From: Gonatopus flavifemur
Lineage: Eukaryota > Arthropoda > Insecta > Hymenoptera > Dryinidae
NCBI GenBank assembly: GCA_018340375.1
Contig: JAFFJZ010000017.1
Coordinates: forward strand, 372,001-436,000
Direction of reading: 5' to 3'
DNA length: 64,000 nucleotides
The position numbers were made by a program, and so were the translations under genes. Under the pieces are notes generated by a model. It saw only the letters and a list, made by a program, of their open reading frames with translations, ran no database searches and was not told where the DNA came from. Each line of letters starts with the position of its first letter. The stretch's first letter is position 1. This document shows, piece after piece, positions 55,355 to 64,000 of the stretch.

Positions 55355-55606
55355 ATTATTTCAAAATATATGAAAATGGAGTTTTTCTAAATGATTTATT
55401 ACATCAGCTTGTTTCCCATTCACAGGATTGAAAATTTTGTGAGAAAATGTAGAATCCTATGAAAAATATGTATGAACATCTAAAATACTTTAGGACAGTA
55501 AGAAAAAATCTTATCTGAGCAGTACTCACAGCCAGAATACCGTTGGGTGTAACTTACACCCCACGTGACCATTCCCGTCGCAGATTTTGACACGACCGTC
55601 GAAGGG

Positions 55607-56132
55607 TTAAGGAGGTACTAGCGTACCATCCGAGTGAAACTTTTGTCTTCAAAAATACTCCCAACTGAATTTATGAAACAGTCTGAAATTTTCAGGGAAT
55701 AATCTTTGATACTTCATCAATTGCTGTAGTCTCTAAATTTCTTATAATTAAAATCCACTCCTAAAGTGTGAAAATACTGACAGTCCAACAAGAGTGAGAT
55801 TCCATTCCTAAACAGTGAGTTTTCACTCCATGAAAGTGAATTTTTACTCTGTTGGAGTGAGGATTCCACTCTTGGAGGAATTCTGAATTTCACTCTTCAA
55901 ACCGAGTTGAAACTTCACTCTGTTGGAGTACTCTTAAAAAAGGCTGCTTGCTGCAATCGGATTCTTCTTACCACAAGTGGAAATTCCATTCAATATTTCA
56001 TCAAACAGATTTCGGATTCGCCGAAGAAGAATTTCTACTTATGGCAAATCCGCTTGTGAGAAGAAGATGTTAGATTGCATGAAGAAGACATTTTGGTTCT
56101 TTGTAAGAAGAAGCTTTTTGATCGTTTTTTTT
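55607..56132. other. No gene; GAGTG-dense stretch at 55780-55935
   Basis: Contains a cluster of 'gagtga', 'tttcactc' and 'ctctgttggagtg' motifs in both orientations, resembling 15495-15778. The rest is non-coding. Confidence 0.5.
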
Positions 56133-56416
56133 CACACACTAAAACCAGCGCTGAGTTATTCCAAACCAAACGTGTTAGTCGTTTCAAATAGATTTTGAAA
56201 TCCACGTCAATGCGAAACACTTGACGCGGCCGATGAAGATTTTATTATACAACTTTTTAATCACATACTTTCAACAGAATTGTTTGAATATACTTGAGGC
56301 TCAAAACTCACGTAATCGGCCGCGCCAAGTGTTCCGTATTGACGTGGATTTCAAAATCTATCTAAAACGACCAACACGTTTGGTTTGGAATAACTCAGCG
56401 CTGTTTTTAGTGTGTG
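56133..56416. mobile_element. Foldback element, CACACTAAAA ends
   Basis: Arms of about 110 bp are inverted copies: 'cagcgctgagttattccaaa', 'ttgaaatccacgtcaat' and 'cttgacgcggccga' with complements, around a loop near 56235-56305. A decayed third copy of the arm follows at 56417-56500. No target duplication seen. Confidence 0.82.
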
Positions 56417-57245
56417 AAAAATTTCAAAACATATTAGAAACGATCAACACGTTGAGTTTCAAATAGGTCAGAGTTGTTTCTGGTATGTCAAATGCTTGAA
56501 CCTAATTTTTGTTTCACTCCACTATATATTTTTAATTCAATACAATAATAAATCACTTTGAATACAATTTAGCAAACTGAAGTTACAATATACAAGAAAT
56601 CGTTCACATACCATTTGGAGAACCGAATGTACTTGGCAGCTCATATTGATTTCACAACTTTTTTTTTTCAAGTGAAGCATATCCTGTTGTATCTTATCGA
56701 AATTCTTATTGTAGGAGGATTTTCGTTTGAATGTTCTTTAGATTTTTCGTTGAGGATTAACCGCGTTTTCATGTACTTGGCGTCATTTTTTTACTTTGTT
56801 GAAGTTTTTTATTGGGATTCCATTTCTTTTTCTAATTGTGTCCTTAACTAAACATAAATAAAATTCGAATGCTCATGTCTAATTCAATAGCGATCGTAGC
56901 AATCAAGAAAATGTCCTCAGATCATTTGTGATATGAAAAGCCCACTTGGTTTTCCATCAGTCATCTCATCATTGGACAACAATAGATAATCGACATAAAG
57001 AATGCAGAACAGAAGGAAAGAAAAGTGAATTCCCATCAATTAATACATATGTGCAGGATTTCGAAAAGTAAATATTAGTTAACCGATAAGTTGGCACTGA
57101 AAGCAGCTCACAGCGCTGAAAGCAGCCCACGATTTTGTTTCAAACATGTATTGTACAAAAATTCCCATTGTTTTTGAAATATCATTGTTAGGAAATCGAA
57201 ACAAAACAGATCTCACAGACAGGGAAAACTTGCACACAATATAAT
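56417..57245. other. No gene recognised
   Basis: AT-rich. The frame 56615-56851 is hydrophobic and Phe-rich but matches nothing I know and has a T-run origin. Not called. Confidence 0.5.
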
Positions 57246-59184
57246 AACAAAAATAAAATGAGATACGAGAAAATTTTTCGGACAAAAATTGTAGGGTATC
57301 GAGGGGGACATCCGATGGTGGCCTTGGCTTTGACCTCAAATCTCATCTTCAAGGGCATTCTGAGATCAACTCTTGTTTTTTGAATAGCATCTCATATTTT
57401 TCACTGCAGATTTGGATTCTAGGTCAAAAACCAAGAAACTTTTGTCTGAACCATTTTCCTGAAATCCGCAAAAATGGCGCTCTAATCGATATTGTTCCAT
57501 TTTGAATCTGACATTCGAATAACTCGAAAACGAAGGGTCTTGCAAAAGAATGTTTCGTACAAAAGTTGTCAATACACAACACATTTCAATCGTCTACATT
57601 ACCACCATTCAGAGCTCACGCGATGTAAACAAACGACGGGGTTCAGTGAAAATTCACGATTTTGAAAGTCAGTTTGTCAGTTACATTTGATTATTACTTG
57701 GTTTATGACAAATTGAAAATCATGGATATCCGATACACGGTTTCTGAAAAGATCGATATGATCTACATTTACGGTGAAGTGCATAAGAACCCCAGACAAG
57801 CATATGACTTGTATGCAGAACGATTTCCTGAAAGAACAACGCCATCCATTAGGTATTTTCAACGCATTACAAAATTATTCTCAGAAACGGGAAGTGTTAC
57901 AAGGGAAAAACGACATCGAATGAGAACTGTTAGCGGAGAAAATGCGGAAGTTAATGTACTAGCTGCAGTAGCCAATAATCCACACGTGAGCTCTCGTGAA
58001 ATTGAACTCCATTCGGGAATTTCTCGAAGAAGTGTTCTTCGAATACTGAAACGTCACAAATTCCATCCGTATCACATTTGTTTGCATCAAGACCTTCACG
58101 GTGATGATTTCGAAAATCGTGTACAGTTTTGTCGATGGGGTCTAGCGCAAATGCACAATAAAAACTTCATCAACATATTATTTTCTGATGAGTCGACGTT
58201 CACCAATCATGGTCAAGTAAATCGACATAATATGCATTACTGGGCGACAGAAAATCCAAGATGGTTACGTCAAGTAGAGCATCAAAGACAATGGGCTGTG
58301 AATGTTTGGTGTGGTATTTTTCGATCTCGAGTAATTGGACCGTACTTCATTGCAGATACGCTAAATGGAGAGAAGTACAGACATTTCTTAGATCAAGTAC
58401 TTCCAACATTACTTGAAGACATGCAGTCACAGCTCGAGAAATATTGGACAGAGATTATCCTGGACGATGGATAGGACGTCGTGGACCAGTTCATTGGCCT
58501 GCCCGTTCTCCGGATCTTACTTCTCCAGATTTTTTTTTATGGGGATACATAAAAGATACAGTTTATCAACAAGCATCGACTACACCTGAGAATATGCGTC
58601 AACGAATCATCAATGCATGCGCGAGCATCAATGAAGATATTTTAGCACGAGTTCAGCAATCTTTTGTAAAACGTTTTGAAATGTGTATTGAAGTCGAAGG
58701 CTATCATTTTGAGCATCTACTGCATTAAAATTATCCAAGTGATGTAGACGATTGAAATGTGTTGTGTTTTGTCTGTTATACCCCATCACCTCCGTTTTAG
58801 TTCAAGGGGTCCCCCTTGGAATCAGACAACTTTTGTCCGAAACATTCTCCTCCAAGACCCTTCGTTTTCGAGTTATTCTAATGTCAGATTCAGTATGGAA
58901 CAATATCGATTAGAGCGCCATCTTTGCGGATTTCAGGAAAATGGTTCAGACAAAAGTTTCTTGGTTTTTGACCTAGAATCCAAATCTGCAGTAAAAAATA
59001 TGAGATGCTATTTAAAAAACAAGAGTTGACCTCAGAATGCCCTTGAAGATGAGATTTGAGGTCAAAGCCAAGGCCACCATCGGATGTCCCCCTCGATACC
59101 CTACAATTTTTGTCCGAAAAATTTTCTCGTATCTCATTTTATTTTTGGAAAAAACGCCCGCGACACTTTAAATGCCCCACCCTG
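57246..59184 (+). mobile_element. Mariner-like transposon with long inverted repeats
   Basis: Inverted repeats of roughly 350 bp: left about 57250-57600, right about 58745-59145, sharing 'gagggggacatccgatggtg' and 'caccatcggatgtccccctc'. The right tip is complete, CAGGGTGGGGCATTTAAAG on the minus strand, followed by TA (59185-59186). The left tip of about 35 bp is missing, so this end is truncated or rearranged. Encodes the broken transposase 57722-58728. Lies against the truncated gypsy pol. Confidence 0.88.
57722..58728 (+). pseudogene. Tc1/mariner-superfamily transposase with internal deletion
   Basis: From ATG at 57722: helix-turn-helix N-terminus ('KIDMIYIYGEVHKNPRQAYD', 'RYFQRITKLFSETGSVTREK'), second HTH ('VSSREIELHSGISRRSVLRI'), then the DDE domain with 'NILFSDESTFTNHGQVNRHN' (first Asp) and 'VNVWCGIFRSRVIGPYF'. 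At about 58440-58450 the frame jumps from 'QSQLEKYW' to 'DRDYPGRWIGRRGP'. The segment with the second catalytic Asp (the 'QQDGAPPH'-type block of the family) is missing, so a deletion of some tens of residues is inferred. The last part has 'WPARSPDLTSPDFFLWGYIK' with the third acidic residue. The upstream Met at 57662 lies in the inverted repeat and is less likely. Inactive. Confidence 0.9.
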
Positions 59185-59788
59185 TATTCAAGATTTCATC
59201 ACTGCCCACATGCAATAAATATTTATGCAGGTCTCTGATAAAAAACCACGCTAAAGTACTGGGAATAACTATTTTCGGTCCGTCTTCCATTGCCATTCGA
59301 ATTATTCCGTTTCTGTAATTTGAGACTTGCTTTATCGTTGATTGTTTCAATTTAAAAATTTCTTCATCCCTTTTTGATGCAGCCTTCAAAATTTCTACCC
59401 ATTGGAAGAAATTCCTTCTATCCGCGTTAACTTTTGCTGCACCCACCATTATGGATTGTTTTTTAATTTTTCGTTCCTGCATATTGGCGATTATTATTTG
59501 ATATCTTTCTTCATTTCCCATGTTGGGTATTCGGGATAACGTATCCGCGATTTCATTTCTCTTCCCTGGAATATGTTCTATTTGTAGGTTAAATTTCTGC
59601 AAAAATTCCGGCCACGCCGCCACTCGTTGACTGGAAAACACACAACTTTTTAGGAATTGTAACGCTCGATGGTCAGTTCTGATTGTAATTTCTCTTCCCA
59701 ACAGTAAAATTCTCCATTTCTTAAGTGCCCACACAATCGCTAAAGCTTTCTTTTCTGTAGTCGTATATCTTCGTTCGGCGTTTTTCAA
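59185..59788 (-). pseudogene. RNase H and start of integrase (gypsy 2)
   Basis: Continues pol after a frame break at about 59789-59793. 'RRYTTTEKKALAIVWALKKW', 'ITIRTDHRALQFLKSCVF' and 'IEHIPGKRNEIADTLSRIPN' are RNase H blocks. 'IPSTLAWFFIRDLHKYLLHV' enters the integrase zinc region (H-H). The last few residues of the frame belong to the mariner-like element. Confidence 0.92.
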
Positions 59789-59792
59789 TTTT

Positions 59793-62700
59793 CTAGAAAC
59801 ATATGCTACCGTAGTTTTCTTCTTGATTTTTTGATCTTTGGATCAGTCTTGCTCCAATCCCCAACGTTGAAGCATCGGTTTCTAGGATAAATTGGCTGTC
59901 TTCCTCAACTAAGAACAATTCATTTGCATTCTTAAATGCTGCTTTGATGGTCTCAAAAGCTTTCGATTGTGAATCTCCCCAATTGAATTTGACATCTTTC
60001 TTCAATAATTCTTCCAACGAAGACGTATGATTGGAAAGATTCGGTATAAATCTTCTATCCCAATTGATCAGGCCCAGGAAAGCCTGAACTTGTCTCTTAT
60101 TTCTTGGTGTTGGAAAATTTACTATATTTTCTTTCGTGTCGTCGTTTATTTTAACAGTCCATTTGTCAAACGTATGACCAAGAAATGTTATCTTTTTTTG
60201 AAAAAACTCACTTTTTTCTAAATTTAGTCTTACACCCGCGAGTTCTAATTTTTCGAAAATTGTTCTCAATTGTTCTTTGTGTTCCTCCTCGATATCTGAA
60301 TATACTAGGATATCATCAATATATATCATTGTCCCTTGGTTTACGCCTTTCAATATATCATTCATAATACGTGTAAATACTGCTCCCGAAATTTTAAGCC
60401 CAAATGGCATTCTCGCAAACATATATGTCTGTCCTTCAAACTGGAATCCAGTGTACTTTCTGCTTCCCGGTTCCAACTCTACCTGCCAGAATGCATGTCT
60501 GATATCAAGTTTCGAAAAGACTGATTTATTTCTCATGTTTAATAATATCTCCTCAATGGATGGTGGTTGTGCGTAATCGCTTTCCATACGAGAATTTAAT
60601 GTTCTTGCATCCAAACACAACCGTATATCCTTCGTTTCTTTCTTTATCACAATCACTAGTGGGTTTAAAAATTCCGTTTGTCCTTTGATAATGACTTCTT
60701 TTTCTTCAAGTTCCTTGACCATTTCACGTATTTCATCCAGATACTTTATTGGTACCGGATACATTTTACATTTATATGGTTGAGTATTCTTCATTGGAAT
60801 TCTACACTTTTCAGTTTTGATCCTTCCAAGTTCTTGTCCAAACAGATTCTTGAATTCATTTTTGAACTGTATTATCATCTCCTTTTTTGACTCTTCTATC
60901 TCCATGGTATTTATCCATTCCGTGACATTATCCCTGGCAAATTTCAACTTGAATTGTCCACTGGATAAGTCGATTGTGGCTCCGTATCTGGATAAAAAAT
61001 CCATTCCGATTACTAAGGGAAAGACTATTTTTTCCACGATGTAACAACAATCGGTGTATTTTTCCCCTTCAATTTCGATTTCTAGTTGTGCCATTTTCTT
61101 GATATTAATAGTTTTATCAGAAAAGGCACCCACCAAATTAACATTCTTTACAGGAATTTTCTCAATTTCATATTGATTCCTTTCCAGATGATCCACAAGA
61201 GAACTTGAAATTGCAGAAACTTTGGCACCCGTGTCGATTAGTGCCCTTGTTTCGATTTTGTTTATTTGAACCATAATAACCGCACTGATTTCATTGACTC
61301 TTTCCTTTTGCGGTATTTCGTCTACAGTTTCGATTATACCTTCCAGTCTGATACTCGATATATCTGTTCTTCCAATTTCTTCCCCGATTGTTTCAATCAC
61401 TTCGATATCTTCGTATTCTTCGTCATCATAATCCGTCTCCTCTTCATTGTTATGTATTGTTGAAATTATCGCCTTCCGGCTTTGTACCCTAGGTTCACCT
61501 TTAGGTGTGTATCCAGTTCGATTTAAATTCTTTTCTGGTTTTTGGACTTTCTTTGGCTCGTCTCCCTCTTGTCGATTATCCTCATTCCAGTTTGCTTTTC
61601 TCGGTTGTTCTTGATTGGTCTTGGATTGTGGTCGAACTTCGTTCCTTACTATTTGCTCTGGGCAATTTTCATTTTTTGTGTTCTTGAATGTTCCTTTCTT
61701 TTCACTTTGCTGCCGTCTGTGGAAAAACTCATGCTGATTATGAATTTCTTCAAGTATCGTAGTGGCTTCAGTGATGGATCTAGTCAATCCTGGACGTAAT
61801 TCCCTTGCTATGTCCTGTGGGAAATGTCTCTTTAGTGAACGAATAATTTCATGTGTACCCATTGGCGGATTTAAATTTCGGGCTTTTCGTGCCAACCGGA
61901 GAAAATATTCAGACATTGTTTCATCCTGATCGAAGTAGAAGCGTCCAGTTAATAATTTTTCTCGGAAACGAGCCTGTTCCTCTTCACCCCAGAAAAATTT
62001 GATGAATTCGTCTTTCGTTTCTGGGTAACCGGTGAAATCGTGTAATTCGTACCAATTTTTCGCCTGTCCAGTCAGACAACGCGCTAATAAAAATTTCTTT
62101 TCATAGTCTGAGATGTTTTCGTAGGCTAAAATCTCCTCGAATTTGTTTATAAATCTTACAGGATTTATTTTATCCTTTTTTCCACTGTAAGGGATGTCTT
62201 TCAATACCGTGAGTACACCACTATCTTTAAGGCTTCTAAAACGACCAGAAATTTCTCCTGAGTCAGATCTCGTGGAATTCGGTCCTGAACGATTACTTTG
62301 ATTCGAAAGTCGCCTTCTGTTCTCCACGAAATCATTATTTACCGGATGTCTCGATTCCCTTGGTCGTTCGATGTCGTTTATTCGGCGTTCAATGCTTTCA
62401 ATATTCTGATCCATCATGTTTAATCGGGTATCCAGACTTTGCTGAAATCTTTCTAATAGACTGGACATCCGATTTTCAAACTGACGGATTTCATTATTTT
62501 GTCGATTATCATTTCTGCTTCCAGGATTCGCGTTTCGGGGTGGTCGTGCCCTGACCCCAGTTCGCAGATTTCTACTTGGAGGTTGGTTTTCTTCCATATC
62601 TTGCATGAGATTTCCTCGCTGATCCTGGTTTGATTCAACGATGTTCTCCTCATTTACCTGATCCATTACTGGATCAATACTTTGATTCAAACTGTCCTGT

Positions 62701-62846
62701 TGATTATTATTCTCTTGTTGATCGTGAATCGAGTTCCTTCTTGACTGGTTTCCTCTTCCCCGTCCACGATTCACAGGACAATGACCAATCATTTTCACTT
62801 CATCACTTTCACCTTTAGAAAGAGAAACAGGCAACTTTCGTTTCAA
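59793..62846 (-). CDS. Gag-pol polyprotein (gypsy 2): Gag, protease, RT, RNase H start
   Basis: 1017-residue open frame. Residues 1-210 are hydrophilic, with a coiled-coil-like stretch at 120-165. Capsid core about 211-380 ('NPVRFINKFEEILAYEN', 'FWGEEEQARFREKLLTGRF'). No CCHC knuckle is visible. Protease 'ETRALIDTGAKVSAIS' (DTG 538-540) with 'LVIGMDFLSRYG' (611-622). RT: 'LDARTLNSRM', 'FSKLDIRHAFWQVEL' (Asp 781), 'ARMPFGLKISGAVFTRIMND' and the active site 'YIDDILVYS' (Y842-D845). RNase H starts with 'FILETDASTLGIGARL' (Asp 991). Gag and pol share one frame with no shift signal. The frame is intact, unlike the other gypsy element, so this insertion is younger. Ends by frameshift into 59185-59788. 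Confidence 0.95.
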   Translation of the reverse strand: MKRKLPVSLSKGESDEVKMIGHCPVNRGRGRGNQSRRNSIHDQQENNNQQDSLNQSIDPVMDQVNEENIVESNQDQRGNLMQDMEENQPPSRNLRTGVRARPPRNANPGSRNDNRQNNEIRQFENRMSSLLERFQQSLDTRLNMMDQNIESIERRINDIERPRESRHPVNNDFVENRRRLSNQSNRSGPNSTRSDSGEISGRFRSLKDSGVLTVLKDIPYSGKKDKINPVRFINKFEEILAYENISDYEKKFLLARCLTGQAKNWYELHDFTGYPETKDEFIKFFWGEEEQARFREKLLTGRFYFDQDETMSEYFLRLARKARNLNPPMGTHEIIRSLKRHFPQDIARELRPGLTRSITEATTILEEIHNQHEFFHRRQQSEKKGTFKNTKNENCPEQIVRNEVRPQSKTNQEQPRKANWNEDNRQEGDEPKKVQKPEKNLNRTGYTPKGEPRVQSRKAIISTIHNNEEETDYDDEEYEDIEVIETIGEEIGRTDISSIRLEGIIETVDEIPQKERVNEISAVIMVQINKIETRALIDTGAKVSAISSSLVDHLERNQYEIEKIPVKNVNLVGAFSDKTINIKKMAQLEIEIEGEKYTDCCYIVEKIVFPLVIGMDFLSRYGATIDLSSGQFKLKFARDNVTEWINTMEIEESKKEMIIQFKNEFKNLFGQELGRIKTEKCRIPMKNTQPYKCKMYPVPIKYLDEIREMVKELEEKEVIIKGQTEFLNPLVIVIKKETKDIRLCLDARTLNSRMESDYAQPPSIEEILLNMRNKSVFSKLDIRHAFWQVELEPGSRKYTGFQFEGQTYMFARMPFGLKISGAVFTRIMNDILKGVNQGTMIYIDDILVYSDIEEEHKEQLRTIFEKLELAGVRLNLEKSEFFQKKITFLGHTFDKWTVKINDDTKENIVNFPTPRNKRQVQAFLGLINWDRRFIPNLSNHTSSLEELLKKDVKFNWGDSQSKAFETIKAAFKNANELFLVEEDSQFILETDASTLGIGARLIQRSKNQEENYGSICF

Positions 62847-62948
62847 TTTTCAGTGAACTACGCGATACGTGGAATAGGCCTCGCTCGCCTAAAATTTTCA
62901 ATATTTTATCTCGACGCTAGAAAATTTTTTAAGAAACTCGCGCCGTCC

Positions 62949-62962
62949 TGTCACGGTCGCCA
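62949..62962 (-). other. Primer-binding site, tRNA-Arg type (gypsy 2)
   Basis: TGGCGACCGTGACA on the minus strand, 4 bases inside the LTR end. The sequence matches what I recall of the tRNA-Arg primer site of 412/mdg1 elements. Confidence 0.75.
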
Positions 62963-62966
62963 ATTC

Positions 62967-63589
62967 TGTAATGATACCGTTTTCCCATATAATCAATGCG
63001 AACAGTATCGGCAGGTTCGTTCAACTAAGATGAAACGGAACTCCAATCCGAAAACACGACACACTGCAGAAAACACCACCCTCGTAGGAATGACTTCACA
63101 GTCGCCAGCTTATTTTATGGAAAAATAAGCAAACCTTCTCTTGAACAATATATGTTTGGAGAATTTATCAAACACACCTCTTATCTCATTAAACACAATG
63201 ATAGGAACTGCAAATGATTTTTTATTAAATATTAAGACTAGTATTAATATTTGTCAACATAAGTTTATTTCAAATCAAACACATATTCACTTTTACATTA
63301 TTTCACAAGATAAATATTGAAACTTTTCACTATGATTCCGTCGTCGCACCGGAGCTCTGCCCTCTACTGCGGTAAGACGTTGAATGCCTAACGGCGCTAG
63401 CGGCGCTCCTTATATAATACTCCCGAGCGATTACGGTAATTCTTAATCATATGTTAATCATAAATTTTGAGCTCCATACCGGGTAGATAATACTTAATTT
63501 ATCCCCCTGAGCGTGTCCTAGCAATTATTTTATTAAAATGATGCAATTTAAACAATTTCAAATTTTTTGACATATGATACCGTGTATCA
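62967..63589 (-). repeat. Putative 5' LTR (gypsy 2)
   Basis: On the minus strand it starts TGATACACGGTATCAT and ends CGGTATCATTACA, a TG...CA unit next to the primer site. No partner LTR is present, so the outer edge is inferred from the terminal motifs only. Confidence 0.6.
63408..63416 (-). promoter_or_regulatory. TATA box in the LTR (gypsy 2)
   Basis: TATATAAGG on the minus strand within the LTR, upstream of gag-pol and in the correct direction to drive it. The G+C-rich 'agcgccgctagcgccg' follows. Confidence 0.7.
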
Positions 63590-64000
63590 GATGTTGATTG
63601 TGACTACAACATGCGAAAATAAGTATATCTGTGAACGGTCCGTGCACACATAATTGAATTCACGATTCCGTAAACAAACTTAGGATTCCATGATCAAATC
63701 AGTAATCGCATGGAGACATCGAGTGCAGCAAAGAATCATTAATTGCATGAATAAGCAATCCAGCAAGTTTCGGTGTTTCCACATAAGTACCAGACTGTTA
63801 TTTCTCTGCATTTTTACCTGCACTTGAACTGCTTTTCATTACGCATGCTGCAGTTTATCGAGGTCGTTTCCCACCCACCGGGGTAGACCGCATAATATAA
63901 TCCTTACCCTTATCGTATGCACTCTGCTCGGGGTAGACCCCATACAAGAAGCATATAGTAAGCAGCTTGCGGTCTACCGGGGTAGACCGCATACAGCAAC
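63590..64000. other. No gene; GGGGTAGACC repeats at the window end
   Basis: No coding signal. 'cggggtagaccNcata' occurs three times (about 63879, 63931, 63978). The last copy forms a palindrome with arms TGCGGTCTACC and GGTAGACCGCA at 63968-63991. The structure continues beyond the window. Confidence 0.6.

Larger units (their letters stand above)
53754..55606. mobile_element. piggyBac-like non-autonomous element, TTAA TSD
   Basis: TTAA at 53750-53753 and 55607-55610. Ends CCCTTCGACGGTCG and complement. Just inside are 'cgtggggtgta' and 'tacaccccacgtgac' motifs at 53770, 53942-53975 and 55548-55570. CCC ends with TTAA duplications are the piggyBac signature. 1853 bp with no transposase. Contains at least three nested MITEs (54303, 55040, 55304). 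Confidence 0.88.
59185..63589 (-). mobile_element. 3'-truncated Ty3/gypsy element (mdg1/412-like)
   Basis: Minus-strand element with a putative 5' LTR (62967-63589), a tRNA-Arg-type primer site, one gag-pol frame and RNase H. It stops in the integrase zinc region at 59185, where the mariner-like element starts. Integrase and the 3' LTR are absent in the window. Gag without zinc knuckles, fused pol and the primer site suggest the mdg1/412 group; tentative. No env seen. Confidence 0.88.

Noticed and set aside
63878..63995. CRISPR-like spaced repeats
   Set aside because: Only three short imperfect copies with unequal spacing in a eukaryotic context.

Overview
This window looks like an AT-rich animal genome, most likely an arthropod and probably an insect. 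The evidence is the mix of elements: Ty3/gypsy LTR elements (one with an env gene), a Transib, pogo-like and mariner-like transposases, piggyBac-like TTAA elements, and RTE-like LINEs with trinucleotide tails. I see no convincing single-copy host gene, tRNA, rRNA or CRISPR. The window reads as an intergenic or heterochromatic transposon graveyard with two well-preserved coding elements. Assignment below insect level would be a guess.

Region 1-33 kb: non-autonomous DNA elements and relics. They include three copies of one LINE family (599-1375 minus, 10305-11275 plus, 21268-22720 minus) plus a related endonuclease fragment (8340-8645) and a different LINE relic (13153-13605). There is a broken pogo-like transposase (1993-3038), hAT MITEs with 8-bp target duplications (3127-3295, 9695-10017), a family with GGTAG termini and 8/9-bp duplications (4730-5801, 6407-7404), and several CACGG/CACTG-ended foldbacks with 2-bp duplications. 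The largest of these is a 3.5-kb palindrome made of ~184-bp tandem repeats (16919-20405).

Region 33-52 kb: one Ty3/gypsy provirus on the minus strand, 33097-51745, with both LTRs and a 4-bp AAGG duplication. Order 5' to 3' is LTR, gag with zinc knuckles, protease, RT, RNase H, a long linker ending in a macro-like domain, integrase, env, an unrecognised ORF, LTR. It has been hit by a GGTAG-ended MITE in RNase H (45920-46071), a hAT MITE in integrase (43963-44125) and a 6.3-kb Transib in env (36537-42854). The Transib itself carries a TTAA element. Its transposase keeps all RAG1-like catalytic landmarks in an open frame with one predicted intron.

Region 52-64 kb: more MITEs, a 1.85-kb piggyBac-like non-autonomous element with nested insertions (53754-55606), a defective mariner-like transposon (57246-59184), and a second Ty3/gypsy element on the minus strand (59185-63589). 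That second element has a 1017-residue gag-pol frame, a tRNA-Arg-type primer site and a TATA promoter; its 3' half is missing where the mariner-like element lies.

The most interesting signals are the Transib with V(D)J-heptamer termini and a full-length transposase, the macro-like domain between RNase H and integrase in the gypsy element, the Cys-rich ORF after env, and the 184-bp repeat palindrome.
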